A stretch of 64,000 nt of DNA, from assembly GCA_963575745.1 (NCBI GenBank), contig CAUYUJ010001383.1:1-64000 (forward strand). The letters run 5' to 3'. Shown piece by piece: positions 43,935 to 55,693 of the stretch (position 1 is the first letter of the stretch; each line of letters opens with the position of its first letter). Under the pieces are notes generated by a model. That model saw only the letters and a program-made list of their open reading frames with translations, was not told the DNA's origin and did not search any database. Origin of the DNA: Prorocentrum cordatum (lineage: Eukaryota > Sar > Dinophyceae > Prorocentrales > Prorocentraceae). Position numbers and translations under genes: made by a program.

Positions 43935-45110
43935 TTGACGGTGGCTTTCTACAACGTGGGCATCCAATTGTCGCAAGTCGGCACGCAGAAATGGAAAAAC
44001 AAAAACAGAGAAACAACTGGCCGCGGACATCGTCAAGGCCGCCAACGAGCATGCGTTGGACATCCTTTGCCTCAGCGAACTTGGCGAGCTCGGTGTGGGC
44101 ATTGGAAAGAAACTGCCAGAAGGCGACGTCAGCGACTGGATCCGCAACCTGCTCGCCGACAGTGCGGTATCGCCTGTCGCTATCTACGCCGACGGACATT
44201 ACGCGACTCTCGTGCTGTCCGATCGGGTGCAGGTCCTTCAATACCGGGTCATCAAGGACTTCGTGCACAGCCAACCGGACCGGTGCTTCCAACGCTTCCG
44301 TGTTCGCACGACCGAGCGCAACGAGCCCATCTCCATCGTCAATTGCCACGCACTTTCCTCGCAGGAACGACCGCTGACGGTGGCCAGGCGTCTGCTGTAC
44401 TTCACCGCATTTCATCAGGCATGCGCTGGTGACCCGTTCATCTGGGGCGGCGACTTCAACGCGGGCCCATGCAGACCCAGGAAAGCGGCAGCACCAAGCT
44501 CGGCGGCAAGCAGCAAAGAAGGGCACCAAAAAAGGACAGCCAGACAAAGCGAGGCCGCGACAACGAGAAGGGAACCCCTTGACGCAGGGAAAATGAGGAT
44601 ACCCCTTGACGCAGGGGAAAGAGAAGCAGCGAGAAGAGGAACCACACCAAAAGAAAAAGTCCTACAAGAACAGAAAAAACAGGAACCTGATCATGAAGAA
44701 AAAGCTGAAAGGGACAAATTGGCCCCGCTCTTCCGCATGCTCAAAGAAGCTAAAGAAAGAAAGTTTAAGAAACTGAATCAGGAAAGAAAATAAGAAAACT
44801 ATGATGAGAGTAAAGCAACAAAGATTCAGTATGACAAGAGCAAGGACATCTCGGAGTACCAGGCCCACAAGTAAAACCTGGTCTCTGAGGTGGCGGCGCT
44901 CACCACCCTTCTCGCGTGGATTGATGATCGCTACAACATGAATTCCAGTGCTGCACAGCCTGGTTCATTGCGAACGGTGTTCTCCCATCCGTTAACACTC
45001 AAGCACGGCGACTGCGCGGTGACGTTCGGCCTCTGCAGTGCTCAAGTGAATTCCGAGATTGGGGCCTCATTCAACGGAACGAGTGACGCTCATGATGTCG
45101 TAAAGCGCCA
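43935..45110 (+). pseudogene. LINE endonuclease (EEP family) module, disrupted
   Basis: ELTVAFYNVGIQLSQVG (43933-43980) is the N-terminal EEP strand. A 1-nt shift in an A-rich run near 44005 leads to EKQLAADIVKAANEHALDIL, CLSELGELGVG (catalytic Glu near 44087), ISIVNCHALSS, and DPFIWGGDFNAG (GDFN near 44448-44460). A purine-rich stretch of about 420 bp (44467-44886) interrupts the domain in the same frame. It resumes with ALTTLLAWIDDRYN, LTLKHGDCAVTFGL and ASFNGTSDAHDVV (the SDAHD motif near 45083-45097). The active enzyme would nick target DNA to prime reverse transcription. The frame change and two TAA codons (44791, 44872) mark it as non-functional or specially expressed. No reverse transcriptase follows directly. 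Confidence 0.7.
44467..44886 (+). other. Purine-rich, Lys/Glu-coding insertion within the EEP domain
   Basis: Composition switches abruptly from about 60% GC to A-rich purines. It reads KEKVLQEQKKQEPDHEEKAE, FKKLNQERK, stop TAA, ENYDESKATKIQYDKSKD, YQAHK, stop TAA, NLVSEV. A 27-bp tandem duplication (CCCCTTGACGCAGGG at about 44575 and 44602) lies near its left side. It keeps the flanking reading frame. It may be a lineage-specific insertion or an unspliced intron with unclear boundaries. Confidence 0.55.
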
Positions 45111-45361
45111 AAGCGTTTGGAAACACGAGCCGCCCGGCACCCCGGCCAGAGCCTGAAGCCAGCTCTTCGAGCAGCGCTGCACAACCTGCTCGACAGGAGC
45201 CCGCCGGCAGCGCGGGGCCGCCGCCCATCCGGCAATCCTCGGCACTGCATGGCGCAGAGCGGCCGGAGTGGCCGATGCCCACACGCCCAGCACCGCGGCA
45301 AGAGGCTGACGCCAATTTTTCTCAAGCACGCCCGGTGAGCGAATGCGAAAGCATGCGCGCG

Positions 45362-45710
45362 CGTGTGTGTGTGTGTGTCTGTGCGCAGGCAAAGCAAAAA
45401 CAAAATCAAGCAAACACAAACAAAAGCAAAGCACAAGCAACAGCAAAAGCAAACACAAAGGCAAAGGCAGAAGCAAAGGCAAGAGCAAAAGCAAAGGCAG
45501 TGCAAAGCAAAAGCAACACCAATGCGAAAGTGTAGATGTAGATGTAGATGTAGGTGCAGGTGTAGATGTGGATGTAGGTGTAGATGAAGACTCAGATGTA
45601 GGTGTAGATGTAGGTGTAAATGTAGATGTAGATGTGAGTCTCGCTGATGATGTTGATGTAGATGTAGATGCAGGTGTAGATGTAAATGTAGCTGTCGGTG
45701 TAGATGTAGA
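45362..45710. repeat. (GT)n, (GCAAA)n and (GATGTA)n composite
   Basis: GT dinucleotides at 45362-45380, AAGCAAAGGC-type repeats at 45390-45525, then GTAGAT hexamers at 45532-45705. Confidence 0.9.
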
Positions 45711-45744
45711 TATTGCTTTCCTAAATGCTCAAACGCCTAGGTAG

Positions 45745-46140
45745 GGTCGCACTGGGATAATTCTGCGACGTTACAATTATGAAAACCAGGAACGAGTAAC
45801 AGATGAGGGCGACTCATGGAGACAGCAGAAACAACATAACAACATAACATACTCTGATGTGTTATCTGCAATATTGGGATCATTGCTGTGTCTCGGATCA
45901 GATATCTACGGCAGATGGAGAAAGCAAGCGGTAGCTATCGTGCCAGCCCTAGCTCGTGAACGTTGTCGGGCTCTACCTTGGGCAATCAAGAACGGAACTG
46001 TTCTGGGTTTACTGCACAGATGGTGGGGAATCCTTATGATAACGCTCCAAAACTCAGTAGCGAACCGCATCTTATAGATACAATCCTACTCGGACCTCCC
46101 AGTGATGCTGCAAGAGCTTACGTGCCCGCTGGACGAACTC
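45745..46140 (+). pseudogene. Non-LTR reverse transcriptase, C-terminal remnant
   Basis: YSDVLSAILGSLLCLG, SDIYGRW, AVAIVPALARERCRAL, GTVLGLLHRWWGILMITLQN and VANRIL (to 46075) match the end of the long copy (YPEVINSGLGQLECLG, VEVYGRWG, IDLVPKLAAERTRTL, LGLMHKWWGLLGIAVQ). It is truncated further 5' than the other copies. Together they form a graded truncation series. Confidence 0.65.
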
Positions 46141-46164
46141 GCTGTAATGTAGTCCAGTGGTAGC

Positions 46165-46500
46165 CCCCTTCTCCCTCCTCCTCCTCCTCTTCCTCCACCT
46201 CCTCCTCCTGCTCCTCCTCCTCCCCCTCCCCCTCCCCCTCCTCCTCCCCGTCCTCAGAGAAGGCGATGGAGAGGTGGAGCATCGACCGGTGCTCTTCACT
46301 AAACACCTCAATGTCATTACTGTCCTCCGCCCCCCGCTTTAGGCCGCGTGGCAGGTTTCTCGCATCGGCCAGACCCCGCACCCCTAGGGGCTGAGGTCTG
46401 TGAGCCCGGCCCACGGCCTACGGGTACATCCGCGACAATCCTCCTCCTCCCCTCCTCTTCCTCTTCCTCCTCCTCCTCCTCTGACACTGCTGAGGCGTTC
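46165..46500. repeat. (TCC)n tracts
   Basis: 46170-46255 and 46440-46485 are CTC/TCC-rich, separated by unique GC-rich DNA. Confidence 0.85.
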
Positions 46501-46749
46501 TGGTTTTCCGCCTCCTAAGTTTCATCTCGGCAGGTTTTTGGGTGAGAGCTTTGATCGTCGCGCTGCTGCGCAGGAGAAAGAATAAGGTTGTCACATCACA
46601 AAACAACGGACGGCCAAAAACAACATTCAGACCAAATTTAATGAGTTCGAGACGTCGCCGATCGTCAATTGCAATGAGTACGCTTGCGCGTGCCAGGTTC
46701 TACATTGCGACCGCGGATGATTATATTATGATTTTCCCATTCCCCGCAC

Positions 46750-47005
46750 AGGTTTCAATAGCGCCGCCCCGCCCACCAGCCAGAGCGCCCCCCCCGCCTC
46801 GATGTTTTAATTCGGCGCGGCACCGCCCCCCCATCCCGAGCGCCCCCTCTGCGTCGCCCCACGCGCCAGCCAGCGCGCCCCCTCCGCCCCCACCCGTGTA
46901 TTTCGACACGGCACCGCCCTCCCTCCCCCCCCCGCGCGCCCCCCCCGCATCCCCTCGCCCACCTGCCATGGCGCCCCCTCCGCCCCGTTCCCATTATTCT
47001 CTTGC
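46750..47005. repeat. GCGCCCCC(T/C)CCGCC minisatellite
   Basis: Units of about 55-65 bp with a GGCACCGCCC block and GCGCCCCCTCCGCC, three to four copies. Confidence 0.6.
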
Positions 47006-47039
47006 ACAGCTGTGTTCTAGAGCTCGGAGCTCTTCATTT

Positions 47040-48045
47040 TCGTTCGCCGTCGCCCCGCTGGCCCTGGACCCAACCTTCCCCCCTGGCCCTGGCCCCGGCC
47101 CCCCCACGCCCTGCTGGCCCTGGCCCTGACCCAGCCTCCTCCCCTGGCACTGGCCCTGGCCCCCAGCCCCCCTCGCCCCCCCTGGCCGTGGGCCTAACTT
47201 CCCCCCCTGGTCCTGGCCCCAGCCCCCCTCGCCCCGCTGGCCCTGGCCCTGGCCCTGGACCCAGCCTCCTTCTGTGGCCCTGGCCCCAGCCCTCCTCGCG
47301 CCGGACCCTTTATTTTTGCTCGTCGTCGTCCCCTCGGCCCCGGCCTTGGACCCAGCCTCCCTCGCCGTCGTCCCCATGGTCCTGGCACTGGACCCTACCT
47401 CCCCCTTGGTTTTGGCCCCAGGCCCCCCTCGCCCGCTGGCCCCAGCCCCTCACGCCCCAGACCCTTCATTTCGCTCGTCGTCGTCCCCCTGGTCCTGGCC
47501 CTGGACCCAACCTTCCACCGCGGTCCTAGCCCATGCCCCCCTCGTCGTCGCCCCCTGGCCCTGACCTTGGACCTGGCGTTCTCCCCGGTTCTGGCCCCAG
47601 GGCCCTTCGCCCTGGACCCTTTTTTTGACTACATACCAGACCACCCCAACCCAACCCGAAGACCCGAATTTCGGGTTGGGGGGGGGTATGGGCTCCATAT
47701 GTGTTTTTTCGATGTTCCCGGACCCCCCCCCCACTAGAAATCGAGGGTAAATCTGAGCCTTCGGGTTCGGTTGGGGTGGTTTGGTGGGTGGTGATTTTTT
47801 CGCTAGGGACCCAGCCTCCTCCCCTGGCCCTGGTCCCAGCCCCCCTCGCCCCGGACCCATTATTTTCGGCCCTCGTCCTGGCCCTGGACCCAGCCACCCC
47901 CCTTGATCCTGGCCCCAGCCCCCCTCGCCCCGCTGGCCGTGGCCCTGGACCCAGCCTCCCCCCCTGGTCCTGGCCCCGGCCCCCCTCGCCCCGCTGGCCC
48001 CGTCCCTTGACCCAGCTCCCCCCCCTGGCCCAGCCTCGAAAAATC
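47040..48045. repeat. CTGGCCCTGGCCCCAGCCCC minisatellite
   Basis: Nested units based on CTGGCCC and CCAGCCCCCCTCGCCCCG over about 1 kb, interrupted at 47620-47806 by an insertion. Confidence 0.85.
47614..47812. mobile_element. MITE-like insertion with imperfect terminal inverted repeats
   Basis: An AT-richer block of about 187 bp interrupts the C-rich minisatellite and is bounded by GGACCC on both sides (47614-47619 and 47807-47812). Left end: CCAGACCACCCCAACCCAAC-CCGAAG. The complement of the right end: CCAAACCACCCCAACC-GAACCCGAAGG. An internal palindrome ACCCGAATTTCGGGT lies at about 47674. The target repeat itself contains GGACCC, so the duplication could be coincidental. No transposase. 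An introner-type element is an alternative. Confidence 0.6.
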
Positions 48046-48134
48046 TACCGCGCCTCAGCTGCCAAAAAAACTCAATCACGCAGGTCCCAATCGACAGCCG
48101 CTGATTCAGCACTGGGGCGCCCTGGCCCCACCTC

Positions 48135-48295
48135 CCCCTCCTCCCCCTCCTCCCCCTCCTCCTCCTCCTCCTCCTCTTCCTCCTTCTCCTCCTCCTCCTT
48201 TTCCTCCTTCTCCTCCTCCTCCTCCTCCTCCTCCTCCTCCTCCTCATTGTTTCCTCGATCCCCCCACCTGCGCCTCCTCCACCTCCTCCTCCTTC
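48135..48295. repeat. (CTC)n array
   Basis: CTC/TTC triplets with a TTGTTTCC interruption. Confidence 0.9.
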
Positions 48296-48329
48296 TCTTC
48301 TCAAGTGTACAACAGCCAGAGCACGCGTG

Positions 48330-48515
48330 CCACTTGTTGATACCATTGTTCCTACTTGCTGAAACCAATTGCCGTAAGTATTGAAACCAATGTTCACAAG
48401 TATCGACACCAATGTTCGCAATCATTAAAATCAACGTTCGTAGCCATTGAAACCCGTGTTCGTCGTTATTGAAACCGATCTTCAGATATTGAAGCCGGTG
48501 TTCAATTATTGGATC
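48330..48515. repeat. Approximately 25-30-bp minisatellite, about seven units
   Basis: Degenerate TATTGAAACCAATGTTC-CAAG units: 48337, 48361, 48379, 48405 and onwards to 48510. Confidence 0.75.
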
Positions 48516-48519
48516 CGTT

Positions 48520-50930
48520 GTCTCCCCGCGATGTGGACCTTCCACCGGGTGCGCTGCTCTTTCGGCCCAGCAGAACTCCCCAATAGTATGTCCTTCTCCA
48601 GCGCACGCCCTCCCCACTCGCGCATTCGTCTCCGAACGTTATTTTCCACACGTTGGCAAAACATGTCTTGCACTCCAAATTGAGCTATACATTGAGCTGC
48701 AATTTCTCCCGGGCCCACTCGGGTTTTGGAGGCGCGTAAAAAAACAATAACAACACACCGTCGCGCACTCGAAGTCTTACCTAACAGCTAATGTGTATGA
48801 AACTTGTTTGTGTGATCGTATGTGTCCCTACGAATGCTGTAATCTGATAAACCCAACATCGGTGTGATATTACAGATCCCCTTCCGCCCCAAATGGTATG
48901 ACGCTGCGCCAATTGAAATCGTACGTTTCTATTTGTTGGTCGTGTTTCCTGCAAACGCAACAATTGAATATCATGATTGCCCATGTACGTTGTTTTCCCC
49001 ACTAGCTCCGCGTCCGTCAACCCTTTGACATTACATTATGCAGTTTTCGCTGTAGACGTATGTATCTCAGCGACGCTGTTGTTCCTTGCGGGCGAAACTA
49101 TGCTTAGGCGTCTCTGGCATCGTCGCGCGGACTCACCTTTACCCGCCCTTTTTGATGACTTGGCCGCTCTCTTCCAATCTGTTCGTGGCCTTTTGTTAGA
49201 CCTCTCCTCCTCTTCCTCCTCCTGGAAGCGTTGTGGAAATCTTCCCATGTCTCCCATGCTGCATTCAGACATGCCAAAGTAAGCTTCATGCTCACGATTA
49301 ATATGTTCAAGACTGTTTCCCCCCCAGCTTTGAGAATGCCTTCGTCCACGTCGACCTTCAAGAACTTCTTCTCGAAACCCCGCTGCGTCAATATGTAACG
49401 CAAGCTCAATAATAATGACGTGGCGGCCCGTTTCTCGATAGGAGGCGTCCACGTTGGACCAGACCCGGCGTGATCCTTCCCGCGCATTCTGTTTTCCACA
49501 GGCCTCCAGGAGAATCGGCGGAGCTTCCTGGGATACTGTTTGACACGGGAACTCAATGAGCAACATGCACTTACAATCTTCTTCTGGGGATCCTTTCTTG
49601 TTCATATTTGAAGGAGGTTGGCATTGAACATCTCCAAACACTTTGGTTATGTATTTCTCAATATCAGTGAAATGGCCGCCCTCCAAACGCAAGCGTCGAT
49701 AAGGCATGTACCCCCGTTGCCGAGGATATTCTGTCAATCTCGGTGTGCTTCTTCGTGCTTCCATTTATTTCCGGACATGTTCGAAGCGCGTGTCGATGCC
49801 TGGCGTGCAGACTGCACGCATGCTTTCTTGTAATGTTCCCATGCCGTCTTCGAGGTCGTGATGCGAATGCCATTATCTTCCATATTTGCTCCCACCGTAT
49901 TTGTGAGTTGTGTGTAATCGCGTCCTGAATAAAGCCCGATAGTGTCCATGCGACGCACGTCGCCCTGAAGACTGGGATATGAGTAGTATTTCAAGTCGTT
50001 TCTACGTTGCGGCCTGGGACGAAACACCCGGTTTCGGTTTGGACTTGCCACTATGCTGCGATAAACTCGGTATGTCGAGCATGCGTACGTCCCCAAAGCA
50101 CGTTCGCCACGAACGTATGTCCATGAGGATCTGGGGAATCGGGGGTAAATTCAATGCCGACCCGACGCCGAGTACCACATTGGAGCACGACGTTCTCGAG
50201 CGTAAGAATGTCCTAGGTAGGGTCAACCAAGAGCTATCCAGTTGCAGAACGTCCCATGCTCGATTGCACTCTGGTCTTATCGATAACAATTATATTGGTT
50301 CTTCTGCTGGGGTGGGGCAAGTTCCCAAATAGTGCCCTTTGCGCTGTTTTTCCAGTGCCGCTGAGACGCAGAAGTGCTATCCGTGTTGCTATTCACCCAA
50401 AACTGTTTTTTTGGCCGCCTGCGGGTCCAATGGTCGTGCTCCCGTAACGATATCATCCCAATTAGGTCAGTCTACCCATCCATGGGTGTCGCAATGTTCC
50501 CTTGCTGGTTCTGCTGTTCTCAGACACCGAGGGCCCTGAAGTACTCCAGCCCGTGCTGCGTTGAGATGGAAGAAGAGGTTCGCACCTAACGCAGGGAATT
50601 TGAATAGTAAGCCAGCAATGCTCAGGCAGGGCATTCTGCAGTATGGGTTATGAATGAATTCTGTATGGATTTGCTCGTACGGGGCGTGGATTTGCGCATG
50701 GATTCCGCGGCGCGAACCATAGACCGAAAACTGGTAGATTTCTTTGTGGATTCTGTACGGATGACTACGAACGCGAAGCAATGTAAAATCACATGGGCTC
50801 CGGGCGCTGGGGCGGGGGAACACTGCATGCGGAATCTGGCCTAAATTCATGCGAGAACTCATGCGGGTATGCTACGCATGGACAGCGGCGCTCAGCAACG
50901 AGAAAAGGACAAAATAAATCAAGGCATCGC
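48520..50930. other. Lower-GC unique region, mostly unassigned
   Basis: Contains the minus-strand ORF described separately (49036-49764). No other domain, RNA or repeat recognised. Confidence 0.45.
49036..49764 (-). CDS. Hypothetical protein, 242 residues, charged C-terminal part
   Basis: The longest open frame in this unique region. The N-terminal part reads RRLRLEGGHFTDIEKYITKV and later CKCMLLIEFPCQTVSQEAPP. The C-terminal third has an acidic run (QEEEEEER) followed by SNKRPRTDWKRAAKSSKRAG, which resembles a nuclear localisation signal. Amino-acid use is not low complexity. I recognise no domain. The minus-strand frame upstream (50096-49734) is also open for 120 residues in a different phase, so a spliced gene or a frameshifted remnant is possible. 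It could equally be chance. Confidence 0.25.
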   Translation of the reverse strand: MEARRSTPRLTEYPRQRGYMPYRRLRLEGGHFTDIEKYITKVFGDVQCQPPSNMNKKGSPEEDCKCMLLIEFPCQTVSQEAPPILLEACGKQNAREGSRRVWSNVDASYRETGRHVIIIELALHIDAAGFREEVLEGRRGRRHSQSWGGNSLEHINREHEAYFGMSECSMGDMGRFPQRFQEEEEEERSNKRPRTDWKRAAKSSKRAGKGESARRCQRRLSIVSPARNNSVAEIHTSTAKTA

Positions 50931-50934
50931 GTCT

Positions 50935-51173
50935 CATCGTCGTCGTCGTCGCACTTGTCGTCATCGTCGTCGCCGTCGACGTCGCAGTCGTCGTCGTAGT
51001 CGTCGCCATCGTCGCTGTCGTCGTCATCGTCGTCGCCGCCGTGGTCGTCGTCATCGTGCGGCCGTCGACGTCGTCGCCGTCGTCGTCGCCGTCTTCATTG
51101 CCATCGTCGTCGCCGTCGTCGCCGTCGTCGTCGCCGTCGTCGTCGTCGTCATTGTCGTCGTCGTCGTCATGAC

Positions 51174-51211
<38 letters not shown>

Positions 51212-51293
51212 CCGTCGCTAGCGTCGGCGTCGTTGCCGTAGCCGCCGTCGCCGAAGTCGTCGTCGCCGCAGCCGCCGTCGCCGTCGTGGGCGT

Positions 51294-51338
<45 letters not shown>

Positions 51339-51842
51339 CACCATCGTCGTCACCGTTGTCGTCGTCGTGACAGTCGTCGTCATCCTCGCCGTCGTCGTCG
51401 GTGTCGTCGTCAACGTCGGCGTCGCTGTCGTCGTCGTCGTTACCGAAATCGTCGCCGTCGCCGTCGCATTCGTCGCCGCCGTCGTCGCCGTCGTCGCCGT
51501 CGCCGTCGTCGTCATCGTCGTCGTCGTCGTCGTCGTCACCATCATCGTCGTGGTCGGCGTCATCGTCTCCACCGTCGTGGTCGCCGACGTCGCCGTCGTC
51601 GTCGTTGTCGCCGTCGACGCCGTCGTCGTCGTCGTCGCCGCCGTCGTCGTCGTCATCGTCGTCGCCGCCGTCGCCGTCGTCGTCGTGACCGTCGTCGTCG
51701 TCGTCATTTTGGTCGCTTTCGTCGTCGTCGCCGTCGTAGTCGTGATCGTCGTCGTTGTCGTCGCTACCGTCGTCGTCAACGCCGCCGTCGTCGCCACCGT
51801 CGCCGTCGTCGCCGTCGCCGTCTCCGTCGTCGCCGTCGCTGG

Positions 51843-51878
<36 letters not shown>

Positions 51879-51908
51879 TGCCTTCGGCGCCGTCGTCGTC
51901 GCCGTAGT

Positions 51909-51943
<35 letters not shown>

Positions 51944-52006
51944 CCGCAGTCGCCGTCGTCGCCGTCGTCGTCGCCGTCGTCGCCACCAGCGTCGCCGTCG
52001 CCACCG

Positions 52007-52065
<59 letters not shown>

Positions 52066-52507
52066 CTCGTCGTCGTCGTCGTGGTCGTCGTCGTGGTCGC
52101 CGTCGTCGCCGCAATTGCCGTCGTCGTCGTCATCATCGTCGCCGTCATCGTCGTCATCGTCATCGTCGCCATCGTGACTTGTCCTCGTCGTCGGCGACGT
52201 CGTAGTCGCTGTCGTCACCGTCGTCGTCGCCGCCGTTTTCGTCGTCGACGTCGTCGTCGCCGTCGTCGCCACCGTCGACGTCGTAGTCGTCGCCGTCGTC
52301 GTCGTCATCATCTTAGTCGCCACCAGCGTCGCCGTCATCGTCGCCATCGTCGTCGTCGTCGCCGTCGCCGTCGTCGCGGTCGTCGCCGACGTCGCCGTAG
52401 TCGTCGCCGTCGTCGTCGTAATCGTCGCCGTCGTCGCCGTCATCGCCGTCGTCACCGTCGTCGCCGTCGTCGTCGCCGTCGTCGCCGTCGTCGTGGTCGC
52501 GGTCGTT

Positions 52508-52538
<31 letters not shown>

Positions 52539-52957
52539 TCGTCGCCGTCGTCCTGTCGTCGTCGTCGCGGTCGTCGCCGTCGTCGCCGTCGACGTCGACG
52601 TCGCCGTCGCCATCGTCGCCATCGTCACCGTCGTCGTCATTGTCGTCGCCGTCGTCGCCGCAGCAACCGTCACCGTCGTCGCCGCAATCGTCGTCGTCAC
52701 CGTCGTCGCCGCCGTCGTCGTCGTCGGCGCCGTCGTCGTCGTCGCCGTCGTCGTCGTCGCCGTCGTCGCGGTCGTTGCCGTCGCCGTCGCCGTCGTCGAC
52801 GTCGCCGTCGTCGTTGTCGTCGTCGTCGTCGTCAACGTCATCGTCGTCGTCGCCGTCGTCGTCGCCGTCGTCGTCGCCGACGTCGTCGTCAACGACGTCG
52901 TCGCCGTCGCCGTCGCCGTCGTCGCCGTCGTCGTCACCGTCGTCGTCGCCGTTGTCA

Positions 52958-52992
<35 letters not shown>

Positions 52993-53153
52993 GTCGTCGC
53001 CGCCGTCGTCGTCGCCGCCGTCGTCGTTGTCGCCGTCGTCGCTGCCGTTTTCGCAGTCGTTGCCGTCGTCGCCATTCTCGTCGAAGCCGTCGTCTCCGTC
53101 GCCGCCGTCGTCGCCGTCGTCGCGGTCGTTGCCGTCGCCGTCGCCGTCGTCGA

Positions 53154-53205
<52 letters not shown>

Positions 53206-53350
53206 AACGTCATCGTCGTCGTCGCCGTCGTCGCTGTCGTCGCCGTTGTCGTCGTCGTTGTTGTCGCCGTCGTCGCAGTCGCCGTCGCCGTCGCCGTCGT
53301 CGTCGCCGACGTCAACTCCGCCGTCGTCGTCGTCGTCGTCGTCGCCGTCA

Positions 53351-53405
<55 letters not shown>

Positions 53406-53695
53406 CGTCGCCGTTGTCGTCGCCGTCGTCGCCGTCGCCGTCGTCGTCACCGTCGTTGTCGTCGTCACCGTCGCCATCGACGTCGTCGCCGTCGTCGCCT
53501 TTGCAGACGTCGTGGTCGCCACCCCCGTCGTCGTCGTCGTCGTCGCCGTCGTCGGCGTTGTCGCCGTCGCCGTCGCCGGTGTCGCAATCGTCGCCGTCGT
53601 CGACGTCGCCGTCGTCGTCGCCGTCGCCGTGGTCGCCGTCGTTATCGCCATCCTCGTCGTCGTCACCGTTGCCGTCGTCGCTGTCGTCGCCGTCG

Positions 53696-53729
<34 letters not shown>

Positions 53730-54009
53730 TGTCGTCGCCGTCGTCGTCGCCGCCATCATCATCGTCGTCGTCGCAGTCGTCGTCGTCGTCGCCCTCGTCG
53801 TCGCCGTCGCCGTCGTCGTCGTTGTCGTCGCCGCCGTCATCGTCATCGTCGCCGTCGTCGCTGCTGTCGTCACCGTCGTCGTCGCCGTCGTCGTCGTCGC
53901 TGTCGCCGTCGTCGCCATCGTCGCCGTCGTCGCCGACGTCGTCGTCGTCGCCGTGGTCGTCGCCGTGGTCTTCATCGTTGTCGTTGTCGCCATCGCCGTC
54001 GTTGCCGTC

Positions 54010-54041
<32 letters not shown>

Positions 54042-54407
54042 CATCTCCGTCGCCGTCGTCGCCGTTGCCATCGTCGCCGTCGTCGCCGATGTCGTCGTCG
54101 TCGCCGCCGTCGTCGTCGCAGTCGTCGTCGCCGGTGTCGCCGTCGTCGTTGTCGTCACCGTCGTCGTCGTCGTGGCCGTCGCCGTCGTCGTCGTGGACGC
54201 CGTCGTCGAAGCCGTCGTCGTCGTCGTCGTGGTTGTCGTCGCCGTAGTCGTCGCTGTCGTCGCACTTGTCGTCGCCGTCGTCGTCGTCGTCGTCGTCCTC
54301 GCCGTCGCCGTCGTGGCCGTCGTCGTCGACGTCGTCATCGCCGTCGTCGGCGTCGTCGCCGTCGTCGTCGCCGTCGTCGTCGCCGTCGTCGTCGTCGTCG
54401 ACGTCGT

Positions 54408-54451
<44 letters not shown>

Positions 54452-54465
54452 TCGCCGTCATCGTG

Positions 54466-54522
<57 letters not shown>

Positions 54523-55069
54523 GTCGTCGCCGTCGTCGCCGCCGTCGTCGCTGTCGTCGCCGCCGTTGCCGTCGTCGCCGTCGCCGTTGCCGTCGTCGCC
54601 GTTGTCGCCGCTGTCCACGCCGTCGTCGTCGTCGTCACCGTCGTCGTCGCCGTCGCCGTCGCCGTCGTCGTCGTCGTCGCCGTCGCCGTCGTCGCCGTCG
54701 CCGCCGCCGTCGCCGCCGCCGTCGTCGCCGTCGCCGTCGCCGTCGTCGTTTTGGTCGCCGTCGTTGTCGTCGCCGTCGTCGTCGTGATCGCCGTCGTTGT
54801 CGTCGCTGCCGTCGTTGTCAACGCCGCCGTCCGCCGTCGCCGTCGCCGTCGCACCGTCGTCGTCATTGTCGTCGCCGTCGCCGCCGCCGTCGCTGCCGCA
54901 GCCGTCACCGTCGTCGCCGCAATCGTCATCGTCGTCGTCGCCGCCTCGTCGTCGCCGTCGTCGTCGCCGTCGTCGCGGTCGTTGCTGTCGCCGTCGCCGT
55001 CGACGTCGCCGTCGTCGTCGTGGTCGTCGTCGTCAACGTCATCGTCGTCGTCGCCGTCGTCGTCGCCGT

Positions 55070-55100
<31 letters not shown>

Positions 55101-55164
55101 ACCGTCGTCGTCGCCGTCGCCGTCGCCGTCGTCGCCGTCGTCTTCGTCGCCGTCGTCGCCGTCA

Positions 55165-55196
<32 letters not shown>

Positions 55197-55325
55197 GTCG
55201 TCGGCGTCGCCGTCGTCGCCGCCGTTTTTCGTCGTCGCCGCCGTCGTCGTTGTCGCCGTCGTCGCTGCCGTTTTCGCAGTCGTCGCCGTCGTCGCCGTTC
55301 TCGTCGAAGCCGTCGTCTCCGTCGC

Positions 55326-55357
<32 letters not shown>

Positions 55358-55661
55358 CCGTCGTCGTCGACGTCGTCGCCGTCGTCGGCGACGTCGTCGC
55401 CGTCGTTGTCGCCGTCGTTGTCGCCGTCGTCGCCGTCGTTGTCGTCGTCGTCGTTGCCGTCGCCGTCGCCGTCGTCGCCGTCGTTACGGTCGACGTCGTC
55501 GCATTCGTCGTCATCGCCGTCGTCGCACTTGTCGTCGCCGTCATCTTCGCCGTCGCCGTCTTGCCCTCATCGCCGTCGCCGTCGTCGACGGTCGTCGCCG
55601 TCGCCGTCGTCGCCGTCGCTGGCGTCGTAGTTGTCGCCGTCGTCGTCGCCGTCGCCGTCAC

Positions 55662-55693
<32 letters not shown>

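Noticed and set aside
44791-44874. Alternative genetic code (TAA as Gln) as a general feature
   Set aside because: Other genes here end at ordinary TAG or TGA and the Rep-like and LRR exons contain no internal TAA. Two codons in a decayed element are not enough.
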